Shown: in pieces, positions 34,430 through 43,725 of the stretch | How the letters are laid out: each line of letters starts with the position of its first letter | How positions within the stretch are numbered: position 1 is the stretch's first letter | Assembly (NCBI RefSeq): GCF_001462455.1 | Contig: NZ_LNTD01000095.1 | Span: 1-45,227 of the forward strand | Direction of reading: 5' to 3' | Origin: Cellulomonas sp. B6 | Lineage (GTDB): Bacteria; Actinomycetota; Actinomycetes; Actinomycetales; Cellulomonadaceae | Length of the DNA stretch: 45,227 bases | Position numbers and translations under genes: made by a program | Notes under the pieces: model-generated | Seen by the model: the letters and a program-made list of their open reading frames with translations, nothing else | Database searches by the model: none | What the model was told of the DNA's origin: nothing

Positions 34430-35115
34430 GCCAGGACCCGCTTGGACCCCGCCGACGGGACGGCGTCCGGGCGGCGCAGGTACAGCGGCTCGGTCGGCAG
34501 CGGCTCGCCCGCCGCGAGGCGGCGCTGCGCGATCCGCACCAGGTGGAACGGGCTCGGCTCCCGCAGCCACGGCATGCCGGACGCGACGCGCTCGTCCGCG
34601 GCGCCGAACACGTCGGCGTACAGGTCGCGCCCGGCACCCACGACGACCTCGCCCGCGACGCGTGGCACATCCACGGGCGCGGCCACGCCGGGCTCGGCGG
34701 TGCGCACCGGCACGCCCTCGCGGACCTCGTAGCGCGACCAGTACACCTCGCGCCGCCGCGCGTCGGTGACGACCAGCAGCGGTGTGCCGTCCGCGACCGC
34801 ACCGACCTCGGCCGCGGCCTCGGCCAGCGCGTCGTGGCTCGGCACGCCGTGCACGGGCACGCCGAGCGCCAGGCCGAGCACGCGCGCCGTCACGAGCCCC
34901 ACCCGCAGTCCCGTGAAGGGCGCCGGCCCGGTCCCCACGACCACCGAGCGCAGGTCCCGCACGCTCGCGCCGTGGCGTGCGAGCAGCTCGGTGACGAGCG
35001 GCATCAGCCGCTCGGCGTGCCGGCGCGGCTCGTCCTCGACGAGCACCTCGCCATGCTGCGCGTCGACGACCAGCGCGGTCGCGACCGCACCCGACGTGTC
35101 GATCCCCAGGTGCAT
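34426..35115 (-). CDS. tsaB: tRNA threonylcarbamoyladenosine biosynthesis protein TsaB
   Basis: A 229-residue ASKHA-fold paralogue of TsaD that scaffolds the t6A complex and has no catalytic metal site. It begins MHLGIDTSGAVATALVVD and has VVGTGPAPFTGLRVGLVTARVLGLALGVPVHGV, the hallmark of TsaB. The HxxxH of TsaD is absent, as expected. ATG at 35115 shares one base with the tsaE stop (TGATG), and its own stop overlaps rimI by 4 bp. Confidence 0.95.
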   Translation of the reverse strand: MHLGIDTSGAVATALVVDAQHGEVLVEDEPRRHAERLMPLVTELLARHGASVRDLRSVVVGTGPAPFTGLRVGLVTARVLGLALGVPVHGVPSHDALAEAAAEVGAVADGTPLLVVTDARRREVYWSRYEVREGVPVRTAEPGVAAPVDVPRVAGEVVVGAGRDLYADVFGAADERVASGMPWLREPSPFHLVRIAQRRLAAGEPLPTEPLYLRRPDAVPSAGSKRVLA

Positions 35116-35705
35116 CAGTGCCCACGCCCCTCGTGCTGCTCGTCCGTCAGGTCCACGTCCGTCGGGTGCCCGGCGTCGGCGCCCGGCAGCACGACACCCT
35201 CCCAGCGCGCACCGACCGCGCGCACCGTGAGCACGCGCTCGCCCGCCGCGGCGTCCTCGACGTCGTCGGCCACACCGCCGTGCGGGCGCGCGAGCCGCAG
35301 CTCGAGCCGGTCGTCGGTCAGGCCCTCGACCCAGCCCTCGCCCCACTCGACGACCGTGACGGCCTCGTCCAGCGCCGCGTCCAGGTCGAGCGCGTCGACC
35401 TCGTCGAGCGAGCCCAGCCGGTACGCGTCGACGTGCACCAGCGCGGGACCGCGCGTGCCGTCGGGGCGCGGCAGCGGCGGGTGCTCGCGCGCGATGACGA
35501 ACGTCGGCGACGCGACCTGCCCGCGCACGTGCAGACCGGCGCCCAGCCCCTGCGTGAGCGTCGTCTTGCCCGCGCCGAGGTCGCCCGTGAGCACCACGAG
35601 GTCGCCCGCGCGCAGCACGTCGGCCAGCGCCCGGCCCCACGCGCGCGTCGCGTCGGCGTCGGGCAGGCGCACCTGCGTCCCGTCGGTCGGTCCCTCGGTC
35701 GTCAT
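35115..35705 (-). CDS. tsaE: tRNA threonylcarbamoyladenosine biosynthesis ATPase TsaE
   Basis: A 196-residue P-loop ATPase that activates the TsaD-TsaB complex. The Walker A is GDLGAGKTTLTQGLG (K47). SPTFVIARE, VHVDAYRLGSLDEVDALDLD and VVEWGEGW are family motifs. A polar C-terminal extension of about 35-40 residues is longer than in E. coli. ATG at 35705 overlaps the alr stop (ATGA). Confidence 0.95.
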   Translation of the reverse strand: MTTEGPTDGTQVRLPDADATRAWGRALADVLRAGDLVVLTGDLGAGKTTLTQGLGAGLHVRGQVASPTFVIAREHPPLPRPDGTRGPALVHVDAYRLGSLDEVDALDLDAALDEAVTVVEWGEGWVEGLTDDRLELRLARPHGGVADDVEDAAAGERVLTVRAVGARWEGVVLPGADAGHPTDVDLTDEQHEGRGH

Positions 35706-36913
35706 GCGGTCACCTCCACGTCGCCGGGGCGGGCCGACGTCCCGGCCGCACCTGGGTCCTGCTCGCTGTCGACGTACGTGCGCGGCACACGCGCGCCGAG
35801 ACGCGTCACGAGCTCGTACGAGATCGTCCCGGCGACGTCGGCCCAGTCCTGCGCGGTCGGGCCGCCGTCGCGCCCGTCCCCCCACAGCACGACGCGGTCG
35901 CCCGCGGCCTCGCGCGCGTCCGGGCCGAGGTCGAGCACCACCTGGTCCATGCAGACGCGACCCGCGACGCCCAGGCGGCGGCCGCCGACCTGCACGGGAC
36001 CGCCCCAGCGGTCGGCCGTGCCCGACGCGTGGCGCGGGATCCCGTCGCCGTACCCGAGCGGCACGACGCCCAGCACGGTGTCACCCGGCACGACGTACGC
36101 GTGCCCGTAGGACACGCCCGAACCGGCCGGGACGGGCTTGACCGTCGCGAGCTCGGCCTCGAGCGTCATCGCGGGCACCAGGCCGTAGCGCTCGGGGCCG
36201 CCGAGCTGCGGCACGGGCGAGAGCCCGTACACCGCGAGGCCGGGCCGCACGAGGTCCCAGTGCAGCGCGGGCGACGTGAGCGTCGCGGCCGAGTTGGCGA
36301 GGTGCCGCACCTCGAGGCGCGCACCCGCGCCCTCGACGAGCGCGACGGCCCGCGCGAACCCCTCGGCCTGCGCCGCGACCGTCGCGTGCCCGGGGTCGTC
36401 CGCGAGCGCGAGGTGCGAGAACAGCCCGACGACGCGCACGGCGCCCTCGGCCTGCGCCGCGAGCGCCGCCGCGAGCACGTCGGGCAGCTGCGCCGGCGTG
36501 AGGCCGTTGCGCCCGAGGCCGGTGTCGACCTTGAGGTGCACGCGCGCCGTGCGGCCCGCCTCGCGCGCCGCGGCGACGACCTCGTCGAGCGCCCAACGCG
36601 CCGCGACCGCGAGATCCACGTCGGCCTCGATCGCCGCGCGCAACGGCGCGCCGGGCGCGTAGAGCCACGCGAGCACGCGCGCCCCGGTCACGCCGGCGCG
36701 CCGCAGGTGGATCGCCTCGGAGACCTGCGCGGTGCCGAGCCACGTCGCGCCGCCGTCGACCGCGGCGACCGCGCTCGGCACGAGACCGTGCCCGTACGCG
36801 TCGGCCTTGACGACGGCCATGACCTGCGCGGTCGGGGCGTGCGCGGCGAGGCTGCGGACGTTGCCACGCAGTGCCGCGAGGTCGACGACCGCGCGCGCGG
36901 GGAAGTCGTTCAC
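35702..36913 (-). CDS. alr: Alanine racemase
   Basis: A 403-residue PLP enzyme that makes D-alanine for peptidoglycan. The PLP lysine is K36 in VMAVVKADAYGHG, the second catalytic base Y269 in SGVSYGHAYVVPGDT. HLKVDTGLGRNG, HLANSAATL and GRVCMDQVVLDLG are conserved. I chose GTG at 36913 (VNDFPARAVVDL); a GACACT hexamer ends 7 nt before it and no Shine-Dalgarno is seen. First gene of the alr-tsaE-tsaB-rimI chain. Confidence 0.96.
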   Translation of the reverse strand: MNDFPARAVVDLAALRGNVRSLAAHAPTAQVMAVVKADAYGHGLVPSAVAAVDGGATWLGTAQVSEAIHLRRAGVTGARVLAWLYAPGAPLRAAIEADVDLAVAARWALDEVVAAAREAGRTARVHLKVDTGLGRNGLTPAQLPDVLAAALAAQAEGAVRVVGLFSHLALADDPGHATVAAQAEGFARAVALVEGAGARLEVRHLANSAATLTSPALHWDLVRPGLAVYGLSPVPQLGGPERYGLVPAMTLEAELATVKPVPAGSGVSYGHAYVVPGDTVLGVVPLGYGDGIPRHASGTADRWGGPVQVGGRRLGVAGRVCMDQVVLDLGPDAREAAGDRVVLWGDGRDGGPTAQDWADVAGTISYELVTRLGARVPRTYVDSEQDPGAAGTSARPGDVEVTA

Positions 36914-36920
36914 GTGCGCC

Positions 36921-36926
36921 AGTGTC
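36921..36926 (-). promoter_or_regulatory. -10-like hexamer before alr
   Basis: GACACT, with 7 nt to the GTG. It has the A at 2 and T at 6 but not the first T, so it is a weaker case of the leaderless pattern. Confidence 0.35.
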
Positions 36927-36970
36927 TCACCCGGGCGCGCCCGGCCGCCCGCGCGGCCGACGGCGTCGGG

Positions 36971-37010
36971 GCACGCACCGGCACGCACCGGCACGCACCG
37001 GCACGCACCG
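36971..37010. repeat. Four perfect 10-bp tandem repeats upstream of alr
   Basis: GCACGCACCG repeated exactly four times at 36971, 36981, 36991 and 37001. It lies in the 142-bp gap between the kinase stop and the alr start, 45 bp upstream of the alr -10. No other feature is seen in this gap. Confidence 0.95.
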
Positions 37011-37055
37011 GCGCGCGACGACACCGGGGCCGGCGCGCGGACGCCGGGGGGGTGA

Positions 37056-37817
37056 TCAGCCGAGCAGCTCGGACCCGACGACCACGTCGGCACGCCGGGC
37101 CGTCGGCGCGACGCGACGCGCGTTCGCCTCGTCCGGGCCGGTCGCCCACGCGCGCGCCGCGTCGGGGCCCTTGCCGAACCGCTCGTGCCGCGCCACGAGC
37201 CGCGCGAGCCGCAGGTCGTCCGGCGGGGCGACGAACCAGGCCTCGTCGAGCAGGTCGGCCACGGGTCCGAACCCGTCGTCCTCGAGCAGCAGGTAGTTGC
37301 CCTCGGTGACGACCAGCGGCACGTCCGCGGGGACGGCGATCGCCCCCGCGACGCCGTTGCGCAGGTCGCGGCGGTACTCGGGCGCGTACACCACGCGGCC
37401 CGGCTCGGGGGCGCGCAGCCGCCGCAGCAGCGCGACGTACCCGTCGGCGTCGAACGTGTCGGGCGCGCCCTTGCGGCCGGCGCGGCCGGTCCGCTCGAGC
37501 TCGGTCTGCGCGAGGTGGAACCCGTCCATGGGCACGACGACGCTCACGCCGGGGAACGCGGCCGCGACCTGCGCCGCGAGCGTCGACTTGCCCGCGCCCG
37601 GCGCGCCCGCGACGCCGAGCACGACGCGCCCGCCGCGCGCGAGCAGCGCCCGCACCCGGTCCGCCAGCGGTGCGGCGAGCGGGGCGACGGGCGGCGCGGC
37701 GGGCGGGGCGGCGAGCGGTACGGCGGGCGGCGCGACCGACCGGTCCCGCGCACCGGCGGTGCCGCTCGGCGCCGGCGCCGCGGCGCCGCCGGGCCCGGGC
37801 GCGCCGGCCCCGCTCAC
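37056..37817 (-). CDS. P-loop nucleoside/nucleotide kinase-family protein
   Basis: A 253-residue kinase of the uridine/pantothenate-kinase-like superfamily. The P-loop is GVAGAPGAGKSTL (about 68-80), followed by VPMDGFHLAQTELERTGR, FDADGYVALLRRL and VVTEGNYLLLEDDGF. The lid region is LRLARLVARHERFGKG. About 50 residues at the N-terminus are Ala/Pro-rich low complexity from repeated DNA (37670-37735) and may be partly untranslated. The substrate is unknown; sugars or nucleosides are both possible. GTG at 37817 overlaps the NAD(P)HX repair gene stop (GTGA). Confidence 0.85.
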   Translation of the reverse strand: MSGAGAPGPGGAAAPAPSGTAGARDRSVAPPAVPLAAPPAAPPVAPLAAPLADRVRALLARGGRVVLGVAGAPGAGKSTLAAQVAAAFPGVSVVVPMDGFHLAQTELERTGRAGRKGAPDTFDADGYVALLRRLRAPEPGRVVYAPEYRRDLRNGVAGAIAVPADVPLVVTEGNYLLLEDDGFGPVADLLDEAWFVAPPDDLRLARLVARHERFGKGPDAARAWATGPDEANARRVAPTARRADVVVGSELLG

Positions 37818-39304
37818 GCCGTCACCAGCGCGGCGACGACGCGCGGCACCGCGGCCGCGACGTCGGACGCCGTGACCGGGCCGCCCGGGTTCGCGGCGTG
37901 CGCGGCGCGCCCGTGCACCGCGGCCGCGGCGGCCGCGAGCGCGACCGGCAGCGTCGGGTCGTCGACCGCGTCGGCCGCCCGCCCCGCGAGCAGCGCCCCG
38001 AGCACGCCCGCGAGCACGTCACCCGCCCCCGCGGTCGCGAGCCACGCGGGCGCGTCGGCCTGCGCGTACACCGCGCCGTACGCACCGACGACCACGGTCG
38101 TCGCGCCCTTGAGCAACACGGTCGCCCCCGTGAGCTCGTGCGCGCGGCGCGCGTGCGCGAGCGGTGCCGCCTCGACGTCGGCGCGGTCGACGGCCGCGCC
38201 CCGCGCGGACAGCAGCGTCGCGAGCTCGCCCGCGTGCGGCGTGAGCACGACGTGCGGCGGCACGCGGTCCGGCAGCAGGTCGAGCGCGCCCGCGTCGACG
38301 GCCGCCGGCTCGTCATGCGCGAGCGCGTGCACCAGCGCGTCGCGCGCGCGGGCCCGCTGCGCGTCGTCGTCGGGCGCGACACCCGGCCCGACCACCCACG
38401 CCTGCACGCGGCCCTCCCCCACCACGACCTCGGGGTGCGCCGCGAGCACCTGCGACCCGGCCGAGCCGACGTACCGCACCATGCCGACGCCGGCACGCAG
38501 CGCACCGCCGGACGCGAGCACCGCCGCGCCCGGGTACCGGTCCGAGCCGGCCACGACGCCCAGCACGCCGCGCGCGTACTTGTGGGACGTCCGCCCCGGC
38601 ACCGGCCACAGCGCGGCGACGTCGGTGCCCGCCAGCCGCGCCACGGCCGGCGGCCCCGCGAGGTCGAGGCCGAGGTCGACGACCTCGACGCGCCCGGCCG
38701 CGTCGGCCGCCGGCGGCAGCAGCAGCGCGGGCTTGCACGCGCCGAACGTCACCGTGACGTCGGCCCGCGCCACGACGCCCGTGCGCGTGCCGTCGTCGAC
38801 GCCCACGCCCGACGGCACGTCGACCGCCACGACCACCGGCCGCACGTCCGCGGCCGCGAGCGCACCGACCAGGCGCGCACCCGGCCCACGCACACCGCCC
38901 CGTCCGCCGATGCCCAGCAGCCCGTCGAGCACCACGTCGGCCGCGAGCACCGTGCCCGCGAGCGCGTCCGCCGCCGCGTCGTCGTGCGCCACGGCGACCC
39001 GGCCGTGCGCGGCCCGCAGCGCCGCGAGACCGTCGCCGTGCACGCGCGGCGACGCGAGGACGGCCGTGACGCGCGCACCGCGGCGCGCGAGCCGCGCACC
39101 CGCGTGCAGCGTGTCGCCGCCGTTGTTGCCGGGGCCCACGAGCAGCACGACGTGCGCGCCGCCGACGCGCCCGCGCACGCCCCGCAGGACGCGCGCGACG
39201 TGCGTCGCGAGACCGAAGGCCGCACGGTCCATGAGCGGCACGCCGGCCGCGAGCAGGGGTTCCTCGGCCGCGCGCACGGCGGCGGCGTCCCACGAGAGCA
39301 GCAC
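37814..39304 (-). CDS. nnr: Bifunctional NAD(P)HX epimerase / ADP-dependent NAD(P)HX dehydratase
   Basis: A 496-residue metabolite-repair enzyme. The N-terminal YjeF/NAXE domain (about 1-210) has LLVGPGNNGGDTLHAGARLA and VVAVDVPSGVGVDDGTRTG and epimerises damaged NAD(P)HX. The C-terminal ribokinase-like domain (about 230-490) has KYARGVLGVVAGSDRYPGAA, LTPHAGELATLL and TAGAGDVLAGVLGALLAGR and dehydrates it using ADP. GTG at 39304 has CAGGAT 6 nt before it (leaderless pattern). It is divergent from the LLM gene and coupled to the kinase downstream. Confidence 0.95.
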   Translation of the reverse strand: MLLSWDAAAVRAAEEPLLAAGVPLMDRAAFGLATHVARVLRGVRGRVGGAHVVLLVGPGNNGGDTLHAGARLARRGARVTAVLASPRVHGDGLAALRAAHGRVAVAHDDAAADALAGTVLAADVVLDGLLGIGGRGGVRGPGARLVGALAAADVRPVVVAVDVPSGVGVDDGTRTGVVARADVTVTFGACKPALLLPPAADAAGRVEVVDLGLDLAGPPAVARLAGTDVAALWPVPGRTSHKYARGVLGVVAGSDRYPGAAVLASGGALRAGVGMVRYVGSAGSQVLAAHPEVVVGEGRVQAWVVGPGVAPDDDAQRARARDALVHALAHDEPAAVDAGALDLLPDRVPPHVVLTPHAGELATLLSARGAAVDRADVEAAPLAHARRAHELTGATVLLKGATTVVVGAYGAVYAQADAPAWLATAGAGDVLAGVLGALLAGRAADAVDDPTLPVALAAAAAAVHGRAAHAANPGGPVTASDVAAAVPRVVAALVTA

Positions 39305-39310
39305 CCGCCC

Positions 39311-39316
39311 ATCCTG
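39311..39316 (-). promoter_or_regulatory. -10-like hexamer before the NAD(P)HX repair gene
   Basis: CAGGAT ending 6 nt before the GTG at 39304, no Shine-Dalgarno. Confidence 0.4.
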
Positions 39317-39410
39317 CCCGGGCCCGCCCGCGGGCGCGACGCGCACGTACGTCGCGGGGACCCGGTGCACGGGCTCGCCGCGCCACCCGGACGCGCGCCC
39401 GACCCGCGGG

Positions 39411-39416
39411 TAGCGT
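39411..39416 (+). promoter_or_regulatory. -10 hexamer of a probable leaderless mRNA (LLM gene)
   Basis: TAGCGT ending 7 nt before the ATG at 39424. Confidence 0.5.
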
Positions 39417-39423
39417 GCGAGGC

Positions 39424-40410
39424 ATGCGCTTCGGACTCTTCATCCCCCAGGGCTGGCGGCAGGACCTCACGGGCATCGACGCCCGCGACCACTGGAAGGT
39501 CATGCACGGCCTCGCGTCGTGGGCCGACGACGGCGACGCCTTCGAGTCGATCTGGGTCTACGACCACTTCCACGCCGTGCCCGAGCCCAACGGCGAGGCC
39601 ACGCACGAGGCCTGGAGCCTCATCAACGCGTTCGCGGCGTCGACGTCGCGCGTGCGGCTCGGCCAGATGTGCACGTGCATGGCCTACCGCAACCCCGCCT
39701 ACCTCGCGAAGGTCGCCACCACCGCCGACGTCATCTCGGGCGGCCGCGTCGAGATGGGCATCGGCGCCGGCTGGTACGAGCACGAGTGGCGCGCCTACGG
39801 CTACGGGTTCCCGCGCGCCGGCGAGCGCATCGCGATGCTCGACGAGGGCGTGCAGATCTTCAAGCAGATGTGGACCAACGGCACCGCGACGCTCGACGGC
39901 ACGCACTACCAGGTCGACGGCGCGCAGCTCTCGCCGCTGCCGCTGCAGGTCGACGGTCCGCCGCTGTGGATCGCGGGCGGCGGCGAGAAGAAGACGCTGC
40001 GCATCGCCGCCGAGCACGCGCAGTACACGAACTTCGACGGGTCGCCCGAGGGCTTCGCGCACAAGTCCGAGATCCTGCGCGGGCACTGCGAGGCCATCGG
40101 CCGCGACTTCGACGAGATCACGCGGTCCGCCAACTACAACGTCGTCATCGGCGCGACGCAGGCCGAGGTCGACGACCGCATCGCGTGGGTCGAGGAGCAC
40201 TACGCGACCACGGTGCCCGACAAGGCCCCCGAGGTCGCCGAGCAGTTCCGCAGCGGCCCGCTCGTCGGCACGCCCGACCAGATCGTCGAGACGCTGCGCG
40301 AGCTGCAGGGCCTGGGCATGACGTACGCCATCACGTACTTCGCCGAGGCCGCGTACGACCGGTCGGGCATCGAGCTCTTCGCACGCGAGGTCGTCCCGCA
40401 CCTGCGCTGA
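39424..40410 (+). CDS. LLM-class F420-dependent oxidoreductase
   Basis: A 328-residue TIM-barrel oxidoreductase of the luciferase-like superfamily, subgroup using coenzyme F420. Seen are MRFGLFIPQGW, FESIWVYDHFHAVPE, LGQMCTCMAYRNPAYLAKVATTADVISGGR, MGIGAGWYEHEW and GTPDQIVETLRELQGLGM. The substrate is unknown. The ATG at 39424 was preferred to an in-frame GTG at 39415 because the GTG lies inside the -10 and the ATG is 7 nt downstream of TAGCGT. GC3 and composition are like the neighbours. It is convergent with acpS at 23 bp. Confidence 0.92.
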   Translation: MRFGLFIPQGWRQDLTGIDARDHWKVMHGLASWADDGDAFESIWVYDHFHAVPEPNGEATHEAWSLINAFAASTSRVRLGQMCTCMAYRNPAYLAKVATTADVISGGRVEMGIGAGWYEHEWRAYGYGFPRAGERIAMLDEGVQIFKQMWTNGTATLDGTHYQVDGAQLSPLPLQVDGPPLWIAGGGEKKTLRIAAEHAQYTNFDGSPEGFAHKSEILRGHCEAIGRDFDEITRSANYNVVIGATQAEVDDRIAWVEEHYATTVPDKAPEVAEQFRSGPLVGTPDQIVETLRELQGLGMTYAITYFAEAAYDRSGIELFAREVVPHLR

Positions 40411-40433
40411 GCGCGCGCCGGGCGCGACGTCGG

Positions 40434-40790
40434 TCAGACGTCGCGCTCGGCCACGACCATCGCCGACGCGATGCCCGCGTCGTGCGAGATCGACAGGTGG
40501 AACCGCGCGACGCCCAGCGCGTCGGCGCGCGCCGCGACCGTGCCCGTGACCTCGACGACCGGCTGCGCACCGGTCACGCGTCGCACCGTCGCGTCCTGCC
40601 AGCGCATCCCCGGGGGCGCACCGAGCGCCTTCGCGATCGCCTCCTTGGCGGCGAACCGCGCCGCCAAGGAGGCGTCCGGCAGGTCCCGCTCCGCGGGCGT
40701 GAACAGCCGCTCACGCAGCCGGGGCACGCGCCGCAGCGTGGCCATGAACCGCGCGACGTCGACGACGTCGATCCCGACGCCGACGATCAC
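40434..40790 (-). CDS. acpS: Holo-[acyl-carrier-protein] synthase
   Basis: A 118-residue enzyme that transfers 4'-phosphopantetheine from CoA to acyl carrier protein. The N-terminal [13 protein letters not shown] gives the Mg-binding Asp. [17 protein letters not shown] is the second conserved motif, and [16 protein letters not shown] ends the fold. I used the GTG at 40790 (giving MIVGVGID, the usual start). In-frame GTGs at 40793 and 40802 are alternatives. It follows glmS by 31 bp on the same strand and is likely cotranscribed. Confidence 0.94.
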   Translation of the reverse strand: MIVGVGIDVVDVARFMATLRRVPRLRERLFTPAERDLPDASLAARFAAKEAIAKALGAPPGMRWQDATVRRVTGAQPVVEVTGTVAARADALGVARFHLSISHDAGIASAMVVAERDV

Positions 40791-40821
40791 CACGCGCCCC
40801 ACAGGGCGCGGCCCGCGCGGC

Positions 40822-42678
40822 TCACTCGACCGTGACGGACTTGGCCAGGTTGCGCGGCTGGTCGACGTCGAGGCCCTTGGCGGTGGCCAGCTCGCACGCG
40901 AAGACCTGCAGCGGCACGACCGTCAGCAGCGGCGCGAGCAGCGTCGGCGACTGCGGCACGTAGAACACCTCGTCGGCGTACGGCCGCACGGCCTCGTCAC
41001 CGTCCTCGGCGATCACGATCGTGCGGGCGCCCCGCGCGCGGATCTCCTGGATGTTGGAGACGACCTTCGAGTGCAGCGAGTGCCGGCCCCGCGGCGACGG
41101 GACCACGACGAACACCGGCTGACCGGGCTCGATCAGCGCGATCGGCCCGTGCTTGAGCTCGCCCGCGGCGAACCCCTCGGCGTGGATGTACGCGAGCTCC
41201 TTGAGCTTGAGCGCCCCCTCGAGCGCGATCGGGAAGCCGACGTGCCGGCCCAGGAACAGCACCGACTGCGTGTCCGCCATCCACCGCGCGATCTCCCGCA
41301 CACGCCCCGACCGGTCCAGGACCTCCTGGATCTTGTCCGGCATCGCGCGCAGCTCCGCGAGCGTCGACGCGATCTCGTCGGGGAACTTGTTGCCCCGCAG
41401 CTGCGCGAGGAACAGGCCCAGCAGGTACGCGGCGGTGATCTGCGAGAGGAACGCCTTGGTGGACGCCACGGCGATCTCCGGGCCCGCGTGCGTGTAGAGC
41501 ACGGCGTCGGACTCGCGCGGGATGGTCGACCCGTGGGTGTTGACGATCGCGAGCGTCGTCGCCCCCTGCTCGCGCGCGTGCCGCACGGCCATGAGGGTGT
41601 CCATCGTCTCGCCGGACTGCGAGACGGCCACGACGAGCGTCCGCTCGTCGACCACCGGGTCGCGGTAGCGGAACTCGTGCGCGAGCTCGACCTCGACCGG
41701 GATGCGGCACCAGTGCTCGATCGCGTACTTCGCGACGTGCCCGGCGTACGCGGCGGTCCCGCACGCGACGACCACGATCTTGTCGACCGCGCGCAGCACC
41801 GCCTCGTCGATGCGCAGCTCGTCGAGCACGAGGTTGCCCGCGGTGTCGGTACGACCCAGGAGGGTGTCGGCCACCGCGTGCGGCTGGTCGTGGATCTCCT
41901 TGTCCATGAACGACCGGAAGCCGCCCTTCTCGGCGGCCTCGGTGTCCCAGTCCACCCGGAACGGCGTCGCCTCGACGGGGTTGCCGTCGAGGTCCGTCAC
42001 CGCCACGGAGGTCGGCGTGATCGTGACGACCTGGTCCTGCCCGAGCTCGAGCGCGTCACGCGTCGAGCCGATGAACGCCGCCACGTCGGAGCCGAGGAAG
42101 TTCTCGCCGTCGCCGAGGCCGACGACCAGCGGCGAGTCGTGCCGGGCGCCGACGACCGTGTCGGGCGCGTCGGCGTGCACCGCGAGGAGCGTGAAGGTGC
42201 CCTCGAGCCGGCGCGAGACGGCCGTGAGCGCGGCGGTCAGGTCGCCCACGCGGGCGTGCTCGCGCGCGACGAGGTGCGCCACGACCTCGGTGTCGGTCTC
42301 CGACACGAACTCGACCCCGTCGGCCAGCAGCTCGGCCTTGAGGACCGCGAAGTTCTCGACGATGCCGTTGTGGATCACCGCGACGTCCCCCGACACGTGG
42401 GGGTGCGCGTTGGCGTCCGTCGGGCCGCCGTGCGTCGCCCACCGCGTGTGCCCGATCGCGGCCGTGCCCGCCGGGAGCGGGTGCGCGTCGAGCTCGGCGA
42501 CGAGGTTCGCGAGCTTGCCCGCCTTCTTGGCGGTCACGAGACGCCCGCCCGGCACGACGAGCGCGACGCCGGCGGAGTCGTACCCCCGGTACTCCAGACG
42601 CCGCAGCCCCTCGAGGACGACCTCGAGAGGGCGGTCGCTCGCCTGAGCACTGCCCACGTAACCGACGATTCCACACAT
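40822..42678 (-). CDS. glmS: Glutamine-fructose-6-phosphate aminotransferase
   Basis: A 618-residue enzyme that makes glucosamine 6-phosphate for cell wall and mycothiol precursors. The N-terminal Ntn glutaminase begins MCGIVGYVG with catalytic Cys2 and has [19 protein letters not shown]. Two SIS domains follow ([42 protein letters not shown]). The C-terminus [13 protein letters not shown] is the family end. ATG at 42678 lies 7 nt after TACGAT, so there is no leader and no room for a glmS ribozyme. Divergent from coaA. Confidence 0.98.
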   Translation of the reverse strand: MCGIVGYVGSAQASDRPLEVVLEGLRRLEYRGYDSAGVALVVPGGRLVTAKKAGKLANLVAELDAHPLPAGTAAIGHTRWATHGGPTDANAHPHVSGDVAVIHNGIVENFAVLKAELLADGVEFVSETDTEVVAHLVAREHARVGDLTAALTAVSRRLEGTFTLLAVHADAPDTVVGARHDSPLVVGLGDGENFLGSDVAAFIGSTRDALELGQDQVVTITPTSVAVTDLDGNPVEATPFRVDWDTEAAEKGGFRSFMDKEIHDQPHAVADTLLGRTDTAGNLVLDELRIDEAVLRAVDKIVVVACGTAAYAGHVAKYAIEHWCRIPVEVELAHEFRYRDPVVDERTLVVAVSQSGETMDTLMAVRHAREQGATTLAIVNTHGSTIPRESDAVLYTHAGPEIAVASTKAFLSQITAAYLLGLFLAQLRGNKFPDEIASTLAELRAMPDKIQEVLDRSGRVREIARWMADTQSVLFLGRHVGFPIALEGALKLKELAYIHAEGFAAGELKHGPIALIEPGQPVFVVVPSPRGRHSLHSKVVSNIQEIRARGARTIVIAEDGDEAVRPYADEVFYVPQSPTLLAPLLTVVPLQVFACELATAKGLDVDQPRNLAKSVTVE

Positions 42679-42685
42679 GGGCCCG

Positions 42686-42691
42686 ATCGTA
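42686..42691 (-). promoter_or_regulatory. -10 hexamer of a probable leaderless mRNA (glmS)
   Basis: TACGAT with 7 nt to the ATG. No -35 match. Confidence 0.5.
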
Positions 42692-42762
42692 GTGGGTGCC
42701 CGCCGCACCCTCCGGGGCGACGCGGAGGGCCGCGCGGTCACGCAGGGGTCCGACCATGCGCG

Positions 42763-43722
42763 ATGATCGTCGTCGTGCCGCCCCAGGTCCCCGCCACGCC
42801 CTACGTCGATCTCGACCGCGACGCCTGGACGCGACTGTCCGCCTCGACGCCCCAGCCCCTGGACGACGCGGACATCGAGCGTCTGCGCGGGCTCGGCGAC
42901 CCGATCGACCTCGCGGAGGTCGACGCGACCTACCGCCCGCTGTCGCGGCTGCTCGACCTCTACATCCAGGCGACCCAGGGCCTGCACGGGGCGACGAGCA
43001 CGTTCCTGCACGAGGACGTCGGACGCACGCCCTACGTCATCGGCGTCGCGGGGTCCGTCGCGGTGGGCAAGTCGACCACCGCACGGATCCTGCGTGAGCT
43101 GATCGCCCGCTGGCCGGCCACGCCGCGGGTCGAGCTCGTCACGACGGACGGGTTCCTGCACCCGAACGCCGAGCTCGAGCGTCGCGGGCTGCTGCAGCGC
43201 AAAGGCTTCCCCGAGTCGTACGACCGCCGCGCGCTGCTGCGCTTCGTGTCCAAGGTCAAGGCCGGGCGGCCCGAGGTCGCGGTGCCCGTCTACGACCACC
43301 TCACGTACGACATCGTGCCCGGCGCCGAGGTGGTCGTGCGGCAGCCCGACGTGCTCATCGTCGAGGGTCTCAACGTGCTGCAGCCCGCGCGCCCGACGCC
43401 CGAGGGCACGTCGAACCTGGCCGTGAGCGACTTCTTCGACTTCTCGATCTACGTCGACGCGCGCACGTCCGACGTGCGCCAGTGGTACGTCGACCGTTTC
43501 CTGTCCTTGCGCCGGACGGCCTTCGCGCGTCCCGAGTCGTACTTCCACCGGTACGCGTCGCTGTCGGACGACGAGGCCGCGGACCGTGCCGAGAGCATCT
43601 GGGACTCCATCAACGCACCGAACCTCGAGCAGAACATCCTGCCGACCCGCAGCCGCGCGACGCTCGTGCTCACCAAGGGCCCGGACCACACGGTGCAGCG
43701 CGTCCGGCTCCGCAAGATCTGA
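42763..43722 (+). CDS. coaA: Type I pantothenate kinase
   Basis: A 319-residue enzyme catalysing the first step of CoA synthesis, close to mycobacterial CoaA. The P-loop is [77 protein letters not shown] and [21 protein letters not shown] follow. The ATG at 42763 has no Shine-Dalgarno. The in-frame GTG at 42775 gives 315 residues, matches the mycobacterial N-terminal length and is 7 nt after GATGAT, so it may be the true start. It ends 3 bp from the convergent lipoprotein gene. Confidence 0.96.
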   Translation: MIVVVPPQVPATPYVDLDRDAWTRLSASTPQPLDDADIERLRGLGDPIDLAEVDATYRPLSRLLDLYIQATQGLHGATSTFLHEDVGRTPYVIGVAGSVAVGKSTTARILRELIARWPATPRVELVTTDGFLHPNAELERRGLLQRKGFPESYDRRALLRFVSKVKAGRPEVAVPVYDHLTYDIVPGAEVVVRQPDVLIVEGLNVLQPARPTPEGTSNLAVSDFFDFSIYVDARTSDVRQWYVDRFLSLRRTAFARPESYFHRYASLSDDEAADRAESIWDSINAPNLEQNILPTRSRATLVLTKGPDHTVQRVRLRKI

Positions 43723-43725
43723 GCG

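Noticed and set aside
36971..37010. Possible CRISPR array
   Set aside because: The 10-bp units are contiguous with no spacers and no cas genes are present.
40471..42762. Plus-strand extension upstream of coaA across acpS and glmS
   Set aside because: Composition is that of an antisense shadow; coaA homologues begin near 42763-42775.
42679..42762. glmS ribozyme or riboswitch upstream of glmS
   Set aside because: A -10 lies 7 nt before the ATG, leaving no leader RNA for a ribozyme.
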